Assembly: GCF_018614915.1 (NCBI RefSeq)
Contig: NZ_JAGGNU010000009.1
Location: 62,001 to 126,000 of the forward strand
DNA length: 64,000 nucleotides
Source of the DNA: Variovorax paradoxus
GTDB taxonomy: Bacteria; Pseudomonadota; Gammaproteobacteria; Burkholderiales; Burkholderiaceae_C
Direction: 5' to 3'
Shown: piece by piece, positions 23,547-33,381 of the stretch
Layout: each line of letters starts with the position of its first letter
Position numbering within the stretch: the stretch's first letter is position 1
Program-made: the position numbers and the translations under genes
The notes under the pieces: model-generated
Told to the model about the DNA's origin: nothing
What the model saw: only the letters and a program-made list of their open reading frames with translations
Database searches by the model: none

Positions 23547-23935
23547 CGGGAATGGAACGCCATCCCTCTCGACCTTACGCGCGGCAGGGAACAGCCGAAA
23601 CGGCCCGAATGAGGCGCTCGTGGCGCCTAAGTACCCATGCGAAGAGCTCGATGCTGCAGCATCGAGACTCTTGTTTTCGGGCGCTCGCCCGGCAGCGTGA
23701 GCAGGCGAGGTATCGATAGCTTCTCCGCGTGGTTATGGCCCAACAATGCGGCCCCCCATTGTCGGGCTCAGTACGTGACGATTATAGATTTGCGACATGC
23801 AGCGGAGTCAAATGAGGGGCCGGGCCGTAGTCGGTCGCGTGCATTGCAGCGCCACGCGGATGCGGCTTGGTACTCGCAAAGGAGCTCCGCATCTCTTGGC
23901 CGGCAGCAACTGAATCGAGGGCCTGCCTGCCTAGT
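23547..23935. other. interval holding the probable 5' extension of the STAND regulator
   Basis: Bases 23547 to about 23609 on the minus strand encode the expected N-terminus of the second STAND regulator. A minus-strand ATG in a different frame (near 23654) opens a 10- to 11-codon frame that ends in TAG near 23620, just where the homologous frame begins, which fits a frameshift. The remainder, 23660-23935, shows no gene I can support. Confidence 0.45.
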
Positions 23936-24418
23936 TCATGCGACCAGCAGTCCCAGCACGTACTCGTCGACGTAGTGCGGCTCGTCGGCCCGCTTGTAGA
24001 ACTGGCGCAGCGTGCCTTCGTGCACGAAACCCAGCTTGCCATAGAAGCGCAGTGCTTGCGCGTTGTCGCTCTCGGCGTACAGCTCGATGCGCCTGACGCC
24101 GTCGGCCTTGAGCCGCTCAATCGCATCAGTGAGCATGGCATGTCCCACTCCTTGCCCATGGCGTCGCGGGTCTACCGCCAAGGTTCCAAGCAAGGCGACA
24201 TGTCGCACTCGACCCGGATAGCGGGTCGCCTTGTAGAAGCCGGCAAGCGCGCCATCGACTGCCCACACGTAGAAACAACCGCTGTCGAGAAGCTCTTCGT
24301 AGATGCCTTCGAACTCGTCGAGCAACATGGGCTCGTAGGTCAGGAAGGGCACCACCTTCTCGTGCGTGTAGATTGAGAACACGGCCTCAATGTCTTGAGG
24401 CTCGGCGAGTCGGCGCAT
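23936..24418 (-). CDS. GNAT-family N-acetyltransferase
   Basis: A 160-residue GNAT acetyltransferase. The acetyl-CoA pyrophosphate-binding motif A is clear (LGTLAVDPRRHGQGVGHAML), followed by motif B with the usual aromatic end (NAQALRFYGKLGFVHEG). It transfers an acetyl group from acetyl-CoA to an amine; the acceptor is not predictable. The start at 24418 has AAGGA eight bases upstream. It is divergent from the DAHP synthase gene, 186 bases away. Confidence 0.88.
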   Translation of the reverse strand: MRRLAEPQDIEAVFSIYTHEKVVPFLTYEPMLLDEFEGIYEELLDSGCFYVWAVDGALAGFYKATRYPGRVRHVALLGTLAVDPRRHGQGVGHAMLTDAIERLKADGVRRIELYAESDNAQALRFYGKLGFVHEGTLRQFYKRADEPHYVDEYVLGLLVA

Positions 24419-24604
24419 TCGAGGAATCCTTGGGGCTGGCGGGACGAACGGCAGCGAGTGTACCCAGCGGCCGCTTCCTGGCCGACACCTTGCTTCTGCC
24501 TGCCCTCGAGCCTGCCGGAGCCCGGCCGCATCGCAAGCGTGTCGGCCGTGGGCGCCGTCGAGAGGACAATCGGAGCAGCTCCGTTCGAAATCACAGCCAC
24601 GACC

Positions 24605-25729
24605 ATGCCCCGTCTCGATGACCCCCTCCACGACGCCGAAATCGGCTCCCGCGACAGCACGCTCGACACCACCCGGATCGACGACGTGCGTATCGGCGCC
24701 GTTCGCCCGCTCATCACCCCTGCGCTGCTGCAGGAACGCGTGCCCGTGCGCGACAACACGTTGGCGCTGGTCGAAGGCAGCCGCGCGGCGATCGCCGACG
24801 TGCTGCACGATCGCGACGACCGGCTGGTCGTCGTGGTCGGCCCATGCTCCATCCATGACCACGACCAGGCGATGGAATACGCACGCCGTCTGAAGACGGT
24901 CGCCGATTCGCTGCAGGACGACCTGCTGATCGTGATGCGTGCCTATTTCGAGAAGCCGCGCACCACGGTGGGCTGGAAGGGCTACATCAACGACCCGCAC
25001 CTGGACGGCAGTTTCGCGATCAACGAAGGGCTGGAGCGCGCGCGACGCCTGCTGCTCGAGCTGACCACCCTGGGCCTGCCCACGGGCACCGAGTTCCTCG
25101 ACCTGTTGAGCCCACAGTTCATTGCCGACCTGATCGCTTGGGGTGCCATCGGAGCCCGCACCACCGAGAGCCAAAGCCATCGGCAGCTGGCGTCGGGCCT
25201 GAGCTGCCCGGTCGGCTTCAAGAACGGCACGGACGGCAGCGTCAAGGTCGCGGCCGACGCCATCCTCGCGGCCCGCGCGCCGCATGCCTTCATGGGCATG
25301 ACCAAGATGGGCATGGCGGCGATCTTCGAGACCCGCGGCAACGACGACTGCCACGTGATCCTGCGCGGCGGCAAGGCCCCCAACTATTCGGCCGCGGACG
25401 TCGCGGCCAGCTGCGAGGCGCTGCTGGCGAATGGCCTGCGGCCCCAGGTCATGGTCGACGTCTCGCACGGCAACAGCAGCAAGCAGCATCAGCGGCAGAT
25501 CGTGGTCGCTGAAAACGTGGCGGCGCAGATCGCGGCCGGCGAAAGGCGCATTACGGGCATCATGATCGAGAGTCATCTCGAGGAAGGGCGGCAGGATCTG
25601 AAGCCTGGCGTCGCGCTCAAGCACGGTGTCTCGATCACCGATGCCTGCCTCGGCTTTGCTCAGACGGTGCCGGTGCTCGAGGGGCTGGCGTCGGCAGTCA
25701 AGGCGCGGCGGCGCCTGTCGAAGGCGTGA
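24605..25729 (+). CDS. aroG: 3-deoxy-7-phosphoheptulonate synthase, class I
   Basis: A 374-residue DAHP synthase that condenses phosphoenolpyruvate and erythrose 4-phosphate, the first step of the shikimate pathway. Hallmarks are GPCSIHD (metal ligand Cys81), KPRTTVGWKG (117-126), GARTTESQSHR, GFKNGTDG, ILRGGKAPNY and VDVSHGNSSK. The length and class I motifs match E. coli AroF/AroG/AroH. Which aromatic amino acid inhibits it cannot be decided here. The start at 24605 fits the family length although the ribosome binding site is weak. Confidence 0.93.
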   Translation: MPRLDDPLHDAEIGSRDSTLDTTRIDDVRIGAVRPLITPALLQERVPVRDNTLALVEGSRAAIADVLHDRDDRLVVVVGPCSIHDHDQAMEYARRLKTVADSLQDDLLIVMRAYFEKPRTTVGWKGYINDPHLDGSFAINEGLERARRLLLELTTLGLPTGTEFLDLLSPQFIADLIAWGAIGARTTESQSHRQLASGLSCPVGFKNGTDGSVKVAADAILAARAPHAFMGMTKMGMAAIFETRGNDDCHVILRGGKAPNYSAADVAASCEALLANGLRPQVMVDVSHGNSSKQHQRQIVVAENVAAQIAAGERRITGIMIESHLEEGRQDLKPGVALKHGVSITDACLGFAQTVPVLEGLASAVKARRRLSKA

Positions 25730-25832
25730 GGCGGTCTGCGCTCCATTGCAGACACGGGTTCCTCGCAAGCGGACATTGAATGTGCCCGCAGTTGGATTCC
25801 CTCTGCTATCGCCACGAACATACGCGGCGCGT

Positions 25833-26801
25833 CTAATCGCAAATGCGCCCCAGAAGGTGATCTACGACGGGCCCCCATAGGCCTGCGAGGGCAACAACAT
25901 GGTGCCCGTCTTGTCCCGGCAAGGTTTCGAGCACATGAAACTGTCCTTGACCCCCCGCAGCTACGAAGGCGTCAAAGTTGCTGCGGCTGTGAGCAGTGCT
26001 ATAGAAGGGATCGTTCTCCGCATAGAGCCATACGGTCGGCCCCGCGAACGCCGCGCCCCTTCTCGCGATCACAGGATTGATCATTTCGGAAGCGGGCCCT
26101 TGTTCATCAACCCAACCGCCCACGAAGTTGAGGACTCCGCCAGATAGCTTTGGCCGTGCTCCCGCACAAGCCAGTGCCAGGAAGCCGCCCCGAGAGTGTC
26201 CACCGATCAGCAGACGTTCGCGATCAACGTCAGCCCTCACAAGCAAGTGCTCGACTACGCATGCCAAGTCCTGCAGCGCGTGCTCGAAGCCAGGAAGAGC
26301 GTATTGGGGATCGTCGGAATACCGCGACCGATCCGGTTCGAAGCCCTCGTCATAAAGCCCATAGGACTTACCACGCCCACGTCGCTGCGGGAAGACGACC
26401 ATCCAGCCGCGACCGTTGAAGTATTTTGCCAATGTAGGGCTGGTCACCGTGCTGGTAAACAGCGACGGGTCGTCTCCCATACCAGTAATTTGGGCGAGCA
26501 CACGTTCGCTGAAGACGCCCAGACTGTCGGAAGCGCGTACGCAAACGACCGTGGCGTCGTGCGTAGAAACTCTCTCGACTATCAGCTTGATGTCGTAGCT
26601 TCGGCCTTGGCCTGCCCACCCTGACCACTCCCCGGACCAGGCAGAGATCGACGCAGGCAGATCGTTCAACGGTCGTTGCAAGGCGATGTCCGTTGGTGCC
26701 GCAGCGACAACTGAGCTCTCTGACGCCTCGGGCTCCAAAGCCGACATGAAATCGGGCCAGTCTGCAGGCTGCCAGTGGTCTTTTTCAGGGGCCGTTTTCA
26801 T
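25833..26801 (-). CDS. alpha/beta hydrolase (prolyl oligopeptidase/dienelactone hydrolase-like)
   Basis: A 322-residue protein whose C-terminal two thirds is an alpha/beta hydrolase. The nucleophile elbow is GGHSRGG (Ser203), the likely acid is Asp264 in AENDPFYS, and the base is His300 or His301 in GQDGHHVV. A basic RGRGKSYGLYDEGF segment precedes the elbow as in peptidase_S9-like hydrolases. The N-terminal 70 residues are not conserved. The ribosome binding site at 26801 is poor and a start at codon 19 is possible. Substrate unknown. Confidence 0.8.
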   Translation of the reverse strand: MKTAPEKDHWQPADWPDFMSALEPEASESSVVAAAPTDIALQRPLNDLPASISAWSGEWSGWAGQGRSYDIKLIVERVSTHDATVVCVRASDSLGVFSERVLAQITGMGDDPSLFTSTVTSPTLAKYFNGRGWMVVFPQRRGRGKSYGLYDEGFEPDRSRYSDDPQYALPGFEHALQDLACVVEHLLVRADVDRERLLIGGHSRGGFLALACAGARPKLSGGVLNFVGGWVDEQGPASEMINPVIARRGAAFAGPTVWLYAENDPFYSTAHSRSNFDAFVAAGGQGQFHVLETLPGQDGHHVVALAGLWGPVVDHLLGRICD

Positions 26802-26916
26802 GCGGGGCCATTGTCCGCCGAATCACCTCGTCAGCGCGCGCGTTGTCAGCCTGCCGCAAAATGTCTGCCAATAATTAATCAGTTCGAGTGCAGGCCCCGC
26901 AACTGGAGACAAGCCG

Positions 26917-28827
26917 ATGAGCAGTTATGCAGAGTTCTATCGCCAGTCGATCGATGCGCCGGAGGCCTTCTGGGCCGAACAGGCCAAGCTCATCGATTGG
27001 AAGACGCCGCCGCAGCAGATCCTGGATGCGAGCAACCCGCCCTTCGCGCACTGGTTCGCGGGCGGGACGACCAATCTCTGCCACAACGCGGTCGATCGCC
27101 ACTTGGCCGCGCGCGCCGAACAGCCGGCCCTGATCGCCGTCTCGACCGAAACCGGCACCGAGAAAAGCTACAGCTTCAAGGAGCTGCACGCAGAGGTGCA
27201 GCGGTTCGCGGCGAGCCTGATGGCGCTCGGCGTTGGCAAGGGCGACCGCGTGCTGATCTACATGCCGATGATTCCCGAGGCCGCCTTCGCGATGCTGGCC
27301 TGCGCGCGTCTCGGCGCCATCCACTGCGTGGTGTTCGGCGGCTTCGCGAGCGCCTCGCTGGCGTCGCGCATCGAGGACGCGACGCCGAAGCTCGTCGTCA
27401 GTGCCGATGCGGGCTCGCGCGGCGGCAAGGTGATCGCGTACAAGCCCTTGCTCGACGAGGCGATCCGGCAGTCCTCGCACAAGCCCGAGTCGGTGCTGCT
27501 GGTCGATCGCGGCCTGGCGCCGATGGCCCTGACCGAAGGGCGCGACCACCTGGCCGCTGCGCTGGTCGAGAAGCACCGCGACGCGCAGGTGCCCTGCACC
27601 TGGCTGGATGCGACCGACATCAGCTACACCATCTACACCAGCGGCACCACCGGCCGGCCCAAGGGCGTGCAGCGCGACACCGGCGGCTACGCGGTGGCCC
27701 TGGCGGCCAGCATGAAGCACATCTTCGACGGCCGGCCCGGCGAAACCTATTTTTCGACCAGCGACATCGGCTGGGTGGTGGGGCACAGCTACATCGTCTA
27801 CGGCCCGCTGATCGCAGGGATGGCGACCCTCATGTACGAGGGCTTGCCGACGCAGGGCCTTGACCGGCAACCCGACGGCGGCATCTGGTGGCGCCTGGTG
27901 GAGAAATACAAGGTGACCGTGATGTTCAGCGCGCCGACCGCAGTGCGCGTGCTCAAGAAGCAGGATGCGGCGCTCTTGAAGAAATACGACCTTTCGAGCC
28001 TGCGCGCGCTGTTCCTCGCCGGCGAGCCGCTCGACGAGCCCACGGCGCGCTGGATCAGCGAAGGCCTCGGCGTGCCGATCATCGACAACTACTGGCAGAC
28101 CGAGTCGGGCTGGCCCATCCTCACGGTGGCCAATGGCGTCGAGCAGACGCGAAGCAAGTTCGGCAGCCCCGGCATTCCGATGTACGGCTACAAGGTGAAG
28201 ATCCTCCATGAAGCGAGCGGCGAGGAACTGACCGGTGCCAACGAGAAGGGCGTGGTGGTGATCGAAGGCCCGACGCCACCCGGCTTCATGCAGACCGTGT
28301 GGAGGGACGACCAGCGCTTCGTCGACACCTACTGGAAGACCGTGCCGGGCAAGCTGGTGTATTCCACCTTCGACTGGGGCATCCGCGACGAGGACGGCTA
28401 CTTCTACATCCTCGGCCGCACCGACGACGTGATCAACGTTGCCGGCCACCGGCTCGGCACGCGCGAGATCGAGGAAGCGATCTCTGGCCATGCGAACGTC
28501 GCCGAGGTCGCGGTGGTCGGCGTCGCCGATGCGCTCAAGGGGCAGGTGGCAATGGCTTTCGTGGTGCCCAGGGACGGCGCTGCGCTCACCGACGCGCAGA
28601 CAGCCCTCGTGCTCGAAGGGGAAATCATGAAGCAGGTGGCCGACCAGCTCGGATCGCTCGCGCGTCCGGCGCGCGTGCGCTTCGTGAGCGCGCTGCCCAA
28701 GACGCGCAGCGGCAAGCTGCTGCGGCGCGCGATCCAGGCCGTGTGCGAGCAGCGCGATCCCGGCGACCTGACCACCATCGAAGACCCCGGCGCGCTGCAG
28801 CAGATCAGGCAATTGCTCGCGCCTTGA
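26917..28827 (+). CDS. prpE: propionate--CoA ligase
   Basis: A 636-residue AMP-forming acyl-CoA synthetase. The P-loop-like motif is YTSGTTGRPKGVQRDTGG; the RDTGG continuation is typical of PrpE rather than acetyl-CoA synthetase. It also has WWRLVEKYKVTVMFSAPTA, DNYWQTESGWPI, and the catalytic lysine region LPKTRSGKLLRR near the C-terminus. It activates propionate (and probably acetate) for the methylcitrate route. GGAG lies eight bases before the ATG. It stands alone upstream of sucA, not in a prp operon. Confidence 0.92.
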   Translation: MSSYAEFYRQSIDAPEAFWAEQAKLIDWKTPPQQILDASNPPFAHWFAGGTTNLCHNAVDRHLAARAEQPALIAVSTETGTEKSYSFKELHAEVQRFAASLMALGVGKGDRVLIYMPMIPEAAFAMLACARLGAIHCVVFGGFASASLASRIEDATPKLVVSADAGSRGGKVIAYKPLLDEAIRQSSHKPESVLLVDRGLAPMALTEGRDHLAAALVEKHRDAQVPCTWLDATDISYTIYTSGTTGRPKGVQRDTGGYAVALAASMKHIFDGRPGETYFSTSDIGWVVGHSYIVYGPLIAGMATLMYEGLPTQGLDRQPDGGIWWRLVEKYKVTVMFSAPTAVRVLKKQDAALLKKYDLSSLRALFLAGEPLDEPTARWISEGLGVPIIDNYWQTESGWPILTVANGVEQTRSKFGSPGIPMYGYKVKILHEASGEELTGANEKGVVVIEGPTPPGFMQTVWRDDQRFVDTYWKTVPGKLVYSTFDWGIRDEDGYFYILGRTDDVINVAGHRLGTREIEEAISGHANVAEVAVVGVADALKGQVAMAFVVPRDGAALTDAQTALVLEGEIMKQVADQLGSLARPARVRFVSALPKTRSGKLLRRAIQAVCEQRDPGDLTTIEDPGALQQIRQLLAP

Positions 28828-28994
28828 GGGCTTGTCAGGACGCTTTTCGGCGTCACATGGCTGCCATGGCACAATGCCAAGGTACTCAGGCCCTTCCCCA
28901 GCCACAGTCGCATCCGCCAATCGGTTCAGCCGTGTCGCGGAAGGTTTCTTAAACCAGCTAAGGCTTCCTTCAGGGAAGCGAAGGTCAGCGGAAT

Positions 28995-31880
28995 ATGAGC
29001 GATTCGTCCTCGACGCCGTCAGCGTCCGTCTATCACGCCTATCAAGGCAACACCTACCTCTTCGGCGGCAATGCGCCCTATGTCGAGGAGATGTACGAGA
29101 ACTATCTCAGCAACCCCGGCAGCGTGCCCGACAACTGGCGCTCGTACTTCGATGCGATGCAGCACGTGCCCGCCACCGACGGCAGCACCACGCGCGACGT
29201 ACCGCACCAGCCGGTCATCAATGCCTTCGCCGAACGCGCGAAGCAGGGCACCACGAGGGTGGTGCAGGCCAGCGGCGCCGATTCCGAGCTCGGCCGCCAG
29301 CGCACCGCCGTCCAGCAGCTGATCGCGGCCTACCGCAACGTCGGCGCCCGCTGGGCCGATCTCGACCCGCTGAAGCGCGCGGAGCGCCCCTCGATTCCGG
29401 AGCTCGAGCCCTCGTTCTACGGCTTCACCGATGCCGACCTCGAGACGGTGTTCAACACGAGCAACACCTTCTTCGGCAAGGACACGATGTCCTTGCGCGA
29501 CCTGCTCAATGCGCTGCGCGAGACCTACTGCGGCACCATGGGTGTGGAGTACATGTACACCACCGACCAGAACCACAAGCGCTGGTGGCAGCAGAAGCTC
29601 GAGAGCGCACGGACCAATCCGAAGCTGAGCACCGAGCAGAAGAAGCGCGTCCTCGAGCGCCTGACGGCCGCCGAAGGCCTGGAGCGCTTCCTCCACACCA
29701 AGTACGTCGGCCAGAAGCGCTTCTCGCTCGAAGGCGGCGAAAGCTTTATCGTCTCGATGGACGAACTGATCAGCCAGGCAGGCGTCAAGGGCGTGCAGGA
29801 AATCGTGATCGGCATGGCCCACCGCGGCCGCCTCAACGTGCTGGTCAACTCCCTCGGCAAGATGCCGGCCGACCTGTTCGCCGAGTTCGACCACACGGCG
29901 CCCGAAGACCTGCCCAGCGGTGACGTCAAGTACCACCAAGGCTTCAGCTCCGACGTGTCGACGCCTGGCGGTCCGGTGCACTTGAGCCTGGCCTTCAATC
30001 CCTCGCACCTCGAGATCGTGAATCCGGTGGTCGAGGGCTCCGTGCGCGCGCGCATGGACCGCCGCGCCGATCCGCTCGGCAAGCAGGTGCTGCCGGTGAT
30101 CGTGCACGGCGACGCCGCCTTCGCAGGGCAGGGCGTGGTGATGGAAACGCTGGCGCTGGCCGAAACGCGCGGCTATTCCACCGGCGGCACGGTCCATATC
30201 GTGATCAACAACCAGATCGGCTTCACCACCAGCGACCCGCGCGACAGCCGCTCCACGCTGTACTGCACCGACATCGTCAAGATGATCGAGGCGCCGGTGC
30301 TGCACGTGAACGGCGACGACCCCGAAGCGGTGGTGCTCGCGACCCAGCTCGCCCTCGAGTTCCGCATGGAATTCCAGAAGGACGTGGTGGTCGACATCAT
30401 CTGTTTCCGCAAGCTCGGCCACAACGAGCAGGACACGCCCTCGCTCACCCAGCCGCTGATGTACAAGAAGATCGCGGCGCACCCGGGCACGCGCAAGCTC
30501 TATGCCGAAAGACTCGCCGCCCAGGGCCTGGGCGACGCGCTCGGCGACGACATGGTGAAGGCGCAGCGCGCCGCCTTCGACGCCGGCAAGAACACCACCA
30601 ATCCGGTGCTGACCAACTTCAAGAGCAAGTACGCGGTCGACTGGAGCCCCTTCCTCAACAAGAAGTGGACCGATGCCGGCGACACTGCCATTCCCACCGC
30701 GGAATGGAAGCGCCTGGCCGAGCGCATCACCAAGGCGCCGGACAACTTCACCGTGCATCCGCTGGTCAAGAAGGTGCTCGACGACCGCGCGGCCATGGGC
30801 CGCGGCGACGTCAACGTCGACTGGGGCATGGGCGAGCACATGGCTTACGCCTCGCTGGTGGCGAGCGGCTATCCGGTGCGCCTGTCGGGCGAGGACAGCG
30901 GCCGCGGTACCTTCACGCACCGCCACGCCGTGCTGCACGACCAGAACCGCGAGAAGTTCGACGAAGGCACCTACGTGCCGCTCTCCAATGTGGCGGACAA
31001 CCAGGCGCCCTTCGTCGTCATCGACTCGATCCTGTCGGAAGAAGCGGTGCTCGCGTTCGAGTACGGCTACGCCTCGAACGATCCGAACACGCTGGTGATC
31101 TGGGAAGCGCAGTTCGGCGATTTCGTCAACGGCGCGCAGGTCGTGATCGACCAGTTCATCGCCTCGGGCGAAGTGAAGTGGGGCCGCGTCAACGGCATCA
31201 CGCTGATGCTGCCGCACGGCTACGAAGGGCAGGGCCCGGAGCACAGCTCGGCGCGCCTGGAGCGCTTCATGCAGCTGTCGGCAGACACCAACATGCAGGT
31301 CGTGCAGCCGACCACGGCGAGCCAGATCTTCCACGTGCTGCGCCGCCAGATGGTGCGCAACCTGCGCAAGCCGCTGATCATCATGACGCCCAAGTCGCTG
31401 CTGCGGAACAAGGACGCGACCTCGCCGCTCGCCGAGTTCACCAAGGGCAGCTTCCAGACCGTCATCCCCGACAACAAGGACTTGAAGGCCGACAAGGTCA
31501 AGCGCCTCGTGGCCTGCTCCGGCAAGGTCTATTACGACCTGGCGAAGAAGCGCGAGGAGAAGGGCAGCGACGACGTGGCGATCATCCGCGTCGAGCAGCT
31601 CTATCCGTTCCCGCACAAGGCCTTCGCTGCCGAAATCAGGAAGTACCCGAACCTCGTCGACGTGGTGTGGTGCCAGGACGAACCGCAGAACCAGGGCGCC
31701 TGGTTCTTCGTGCAGCACTACATCCACGAGAACATGCTGGAAGGCCAGAAGCTCGGCTACTCGGGCCGCGCCGCCTCGGCGTCGCCCGCGGTCGGCTATT
31801 CGCACCTGCACCAGGAACAGCAGAAGGCGCTGGTCGACGGCGCTTTCGCCAAGCTCAAAGGCTTCGTGCTGAGCAAGTAA
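28995..31880 (+). CDS. sucA: 2-oxoglutarate dehydrogenase E1 component
   Basis: A 961-residue thiamin-diphosphate-dependent decarboxylase of the TCA cycle. Family landmarks include the N-terminal SYLFGGNAPYVEEMYENYL-like segment, GMAHRGRLNVLVN, FNPSHLEIVNPVVEGS, GDAAFAGQGVVMETL and IVINNQIGFTTSDPRDSRS for cofactor binding, and HGYEGQGPEHSSARLERF in the transketolase-like second half. The length matches E. coli SucA closely. It is first in a sucA-sucB-lpdA cluster, with sucB 50 bases downstream. Confidence 0.97.
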   Translation: MSDSSSTPSASVYHAYQGNTYLFGGNAPYVEEMYENYLSNPGSVPDNWRSYFDAMQHVPATDGSTTRDVPHQPVINAFAERAKQGTTRVVQASGADSELGRQRTAVQQLIAAYRNVGARWADLDPLKRAERPSIPELEPSFYGFTDADLETVFNTSNTFFGKDTMSLRDLLNALRETYCGTMGVEYMYTTDQNHKRWWQQKLESARTNPKLSTEQKKRVLERLTAAEGLERFLHTKYVGQKRFSLEGGESFIVSMDELISQAGVKGVQEIVIGMAHRGRLNVLVNSLGKMPADLFAEFDHTAPEDLPSGDVKYHQGFSSDVSTPGGPVHLSLAFNPSHLEIVNPVVEGSVRARMDRRADPLGKQVLPVIVHGDAAFAGQGVVMETLALAETRGYSTGGTVHIVINNQIGFTTSDPRDSRSTLYCTDIVKMIEAPVLHVNGDDPEAVVLATQLALEFRMEFQKDVVVDIICFRKLGHNEQDTPSLTQPLMYKKIAAHPGTRKLYAERLAAQGLGDALGDDMVKAQRAAFDAGKNTTNPVLTNFKSKYAVDWSPFLNKKWTDAGDTAIPTAEWKRLAERITKAPDNFTVHPLVKKVLDDRAAMGRGDVNVDWGMGEHMAYASLVASGYPVRLSGEDSGRGTFTHRHAVLHDQNREKFDEGTYVPLSNVADNQAPFVVIDSILSEEAVLAFEYGYASNDPNTLVIWEAQFGDFVNGAQVVIDQFIASGEVKWGRVNGITLMLPHGYEGQGPEHSSARLERFMQLSADTNMQVVQPTTASQIFHVLRRQMVRNLRKPLIIMTPKSLLRNKDATSPLAEFTKGSFQTVIPDNKDLKADKVKRLVACSGKVYYDLAKKREEKGSDDVAIIRVEQLYPFPHKAFAAEIRKYPNLVDVVWCQDEPQNQGAWFFVQHYIHENMLEGQKLGYSGRAASASPAVGYSHLHQEQQKALVDGAFAKLKGFVLSK

Positions 31881-31930
31881 GAAGAACCACATTCACATCT
31901 ACAAGAAACACGAAGCGGAGCACATAAGCA

Positions 31931-33205
31931 ATGTCCATCGTTGAAGTCAAAGTCCCCCAGTTGTCCGAATCCGTGGCCGAGGCCACGATGCTGCAGTGGA
32001 AGAAGAAGGCCGGCGAAGCCGTCGCGGTCGATGAGATCCTGATCGAGATCGAGACCGACAAGGTCGTGCTGGAAGTCCCGGCGCCGGCCGCCGGTGTACT
32101 GGCCGAGATCGTCGCGGCCGACGGCGCCACCGTCGTCGCCGAACAGCTGATCGCGAAGATCGATACCGAAGGCAAGGCCGGCGCAGCCGCGCCCGCCGCG
32201 GCACCCGCTGCTGCGGCGGCCGCTCCGGCGGCGGCGCCTGCTGCCGCTGCGGTCGCCTCGACCGGCGGCGCGAAGTCCGATGTCGCCATGCCCGCGGCAG
32301 CCAAGCTGCTGGCCGACAACAAGCTCACGACGGGCGACGTGGCCGGCACCGGCAAGGACGGCCGCGTCACCAAGGGCGACGTTCTCGGCGCGGTTGCTTC
32401 AGGCGCCGCGGCCAAGGCCCCCACGCCTGCGGCCATCCCCACGGGCGCGCCCAAGACGGCCTTGCCGCAGGTCGCGGCGCCCGCGCGCGCGCCGGAGCTC
32501 GGCGAGCGTCCGGAAGAGCGCGTGCCGATGAGCCGCCTGCGCGCTCGCATCGCCGAGCGCCTGCTGCAGTCGCAAGCCACCAACGCCATCCTGACCACCT
32601 TCAACGAGGTCAACATGGCGCCGGTGATGGAAATGCGCAAGCGCTTCCAGGAGAAGTTCGAGAAGGAGCACGGCGTCAAGATCGGCTTCATGAGCTTCTT
32701 CGTGAAGGCCGCGGTGCATGCGCTCAAGAAGTACCCGGTGATCAACGCCTCGGTGGACGGCAACGACATCGTCTACCACGGCTACTTCGACATCGGCATC
32801 GCGGTCGGTTCGCCGCGCGGCCTGGTGGTGCCGATCCTGCGCAATGCCGACCAAATGAGCTTTGCCGACATCGAGAAGAAGATCGCCGAATACGGCGCCA
32901 AGGCGCGCGACGGCAAGCTGGGCATCGAGGAGATGACCGGCGGCACCTTCTCGATCTCCAACGGCGGCGTGTTCGGCTCGATGCTGTCGACGCCGATCAT
33001 CAATCCCCCGCAGTCGGCCATCCTCGGCGTGCATGCGACCAAGGACCGCGCCGTGGTCGAGAACGGCCAGGTCGTGGTCCGGCCGATGAACTACCTCGCG
33101 ATGTCCTACGACCACCGCATCATCGACGGCCGCGAAGCCGTGCTTGGCCTGGTGGCCATGAAGGAAGCGCTGGAAGACCCCGCTCGCCTGCTGTTCGATA
33201 TTTGA
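31931..33205 (+). CDS. sucB: 2-oxoglutarate dehydrogenase E2 (dihydrolipoyl succinyltransferase)
   Basis: A 424-residue acyltransferase core of the 2-oxoglutarate dehydrogenase complex. It has one lipoyl domain with the lipoylated Lys44 in ETDKVVLEV, an alanine/proline-rich hinge (about 90-115), an E3-binding domain ([15 protein letters not shown]), a second linker, and the catalytic domain ending [12 protein letters not shown] with His395 and Asp399. It lies between sucA and lpdA. Its TGA stop is the first triplet of an intergenic repeat that recurs after lpdA. Confidence 0.97.
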   Translation: MSIVEVKVPQLSESVAEATMLQWKKKAGEAVAVDEILIEIETDKVVLEVPAPAAGVLAEIVAADGATVVAEQLIAKIDTEGKAGAAAPAAAPAAAAAAPAAAPAAAAVASTGGAKSDVAMPAAAKLLADNKLTTGDVAGTGKDGRVTKGDVLGAVASGAAAKAPTPAAIPTGAPKTALPQVAAPARAPELGERPEERVPMSRLRARIAERLLQSQATNAILTTFNEVNMAPVMEMRKRFQEKFEKEHGVKIGFMSFFVKAAVHALKKYPVINASVDGNDIVYHGYFDIGIAVGSPRGLVVPILRNADQMSFADIEKKIAEYGAKARDGKLGIEEMTGGTFSISNGGVFGSMLSTPIINPPQSAILGVHATKDRAVVENGQVVVRPMNYLAMSYDHRIIDGREAVLGLVAMKEALEDPARLLFDI

Positions 33206-33325
33206 TCACCCCCGTTGCTTGCTCACTTCGTGTAGCCGCCTCCCCCTCGAGGGGGCGACCCCGGCGGGCCCGGCAAAGCCGGTTTCGCGGGGTCTTCCGA
33301 ACGGGCTTCGCTGCGCTTGCCGCGG
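33203..33325. repeat. intergenic repeat, copy 1 (between sucB and lpdA)
   Basis: About 120 bases beginning with the sucB stop codon (TGATCACCCCCGTTGCTTGC) are repeated after lpdA at 34807. The element contains the near-palindrome CCCCCTCGAGGGGG and an inverted CCGGCAAAGCCGG, then CCGAACGGGCTTCGCTGCGC. It can form a stable hairpin and may act as a terminator or transcript stabiliser. Similar C/G-palindromic intergenic elements are common in Variovorax-like genomes (from memory, not checked). Confidence 0.8.
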
Positions 33326-33381
33326 GTGCCATGGTCGTTGCGAGGCGATGAACACGAACAACAACATCTGAAAGAACCCTC

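Noticed and set aside
29019..31892. 957-codon open frame on the minus strand across sucA
   Set aside because: It mirrors sucA codons in GC-rich DNA; the translation is His/Arg/Val-rich without domain signal, while the plus-strand frame is an unmistakable SucA.
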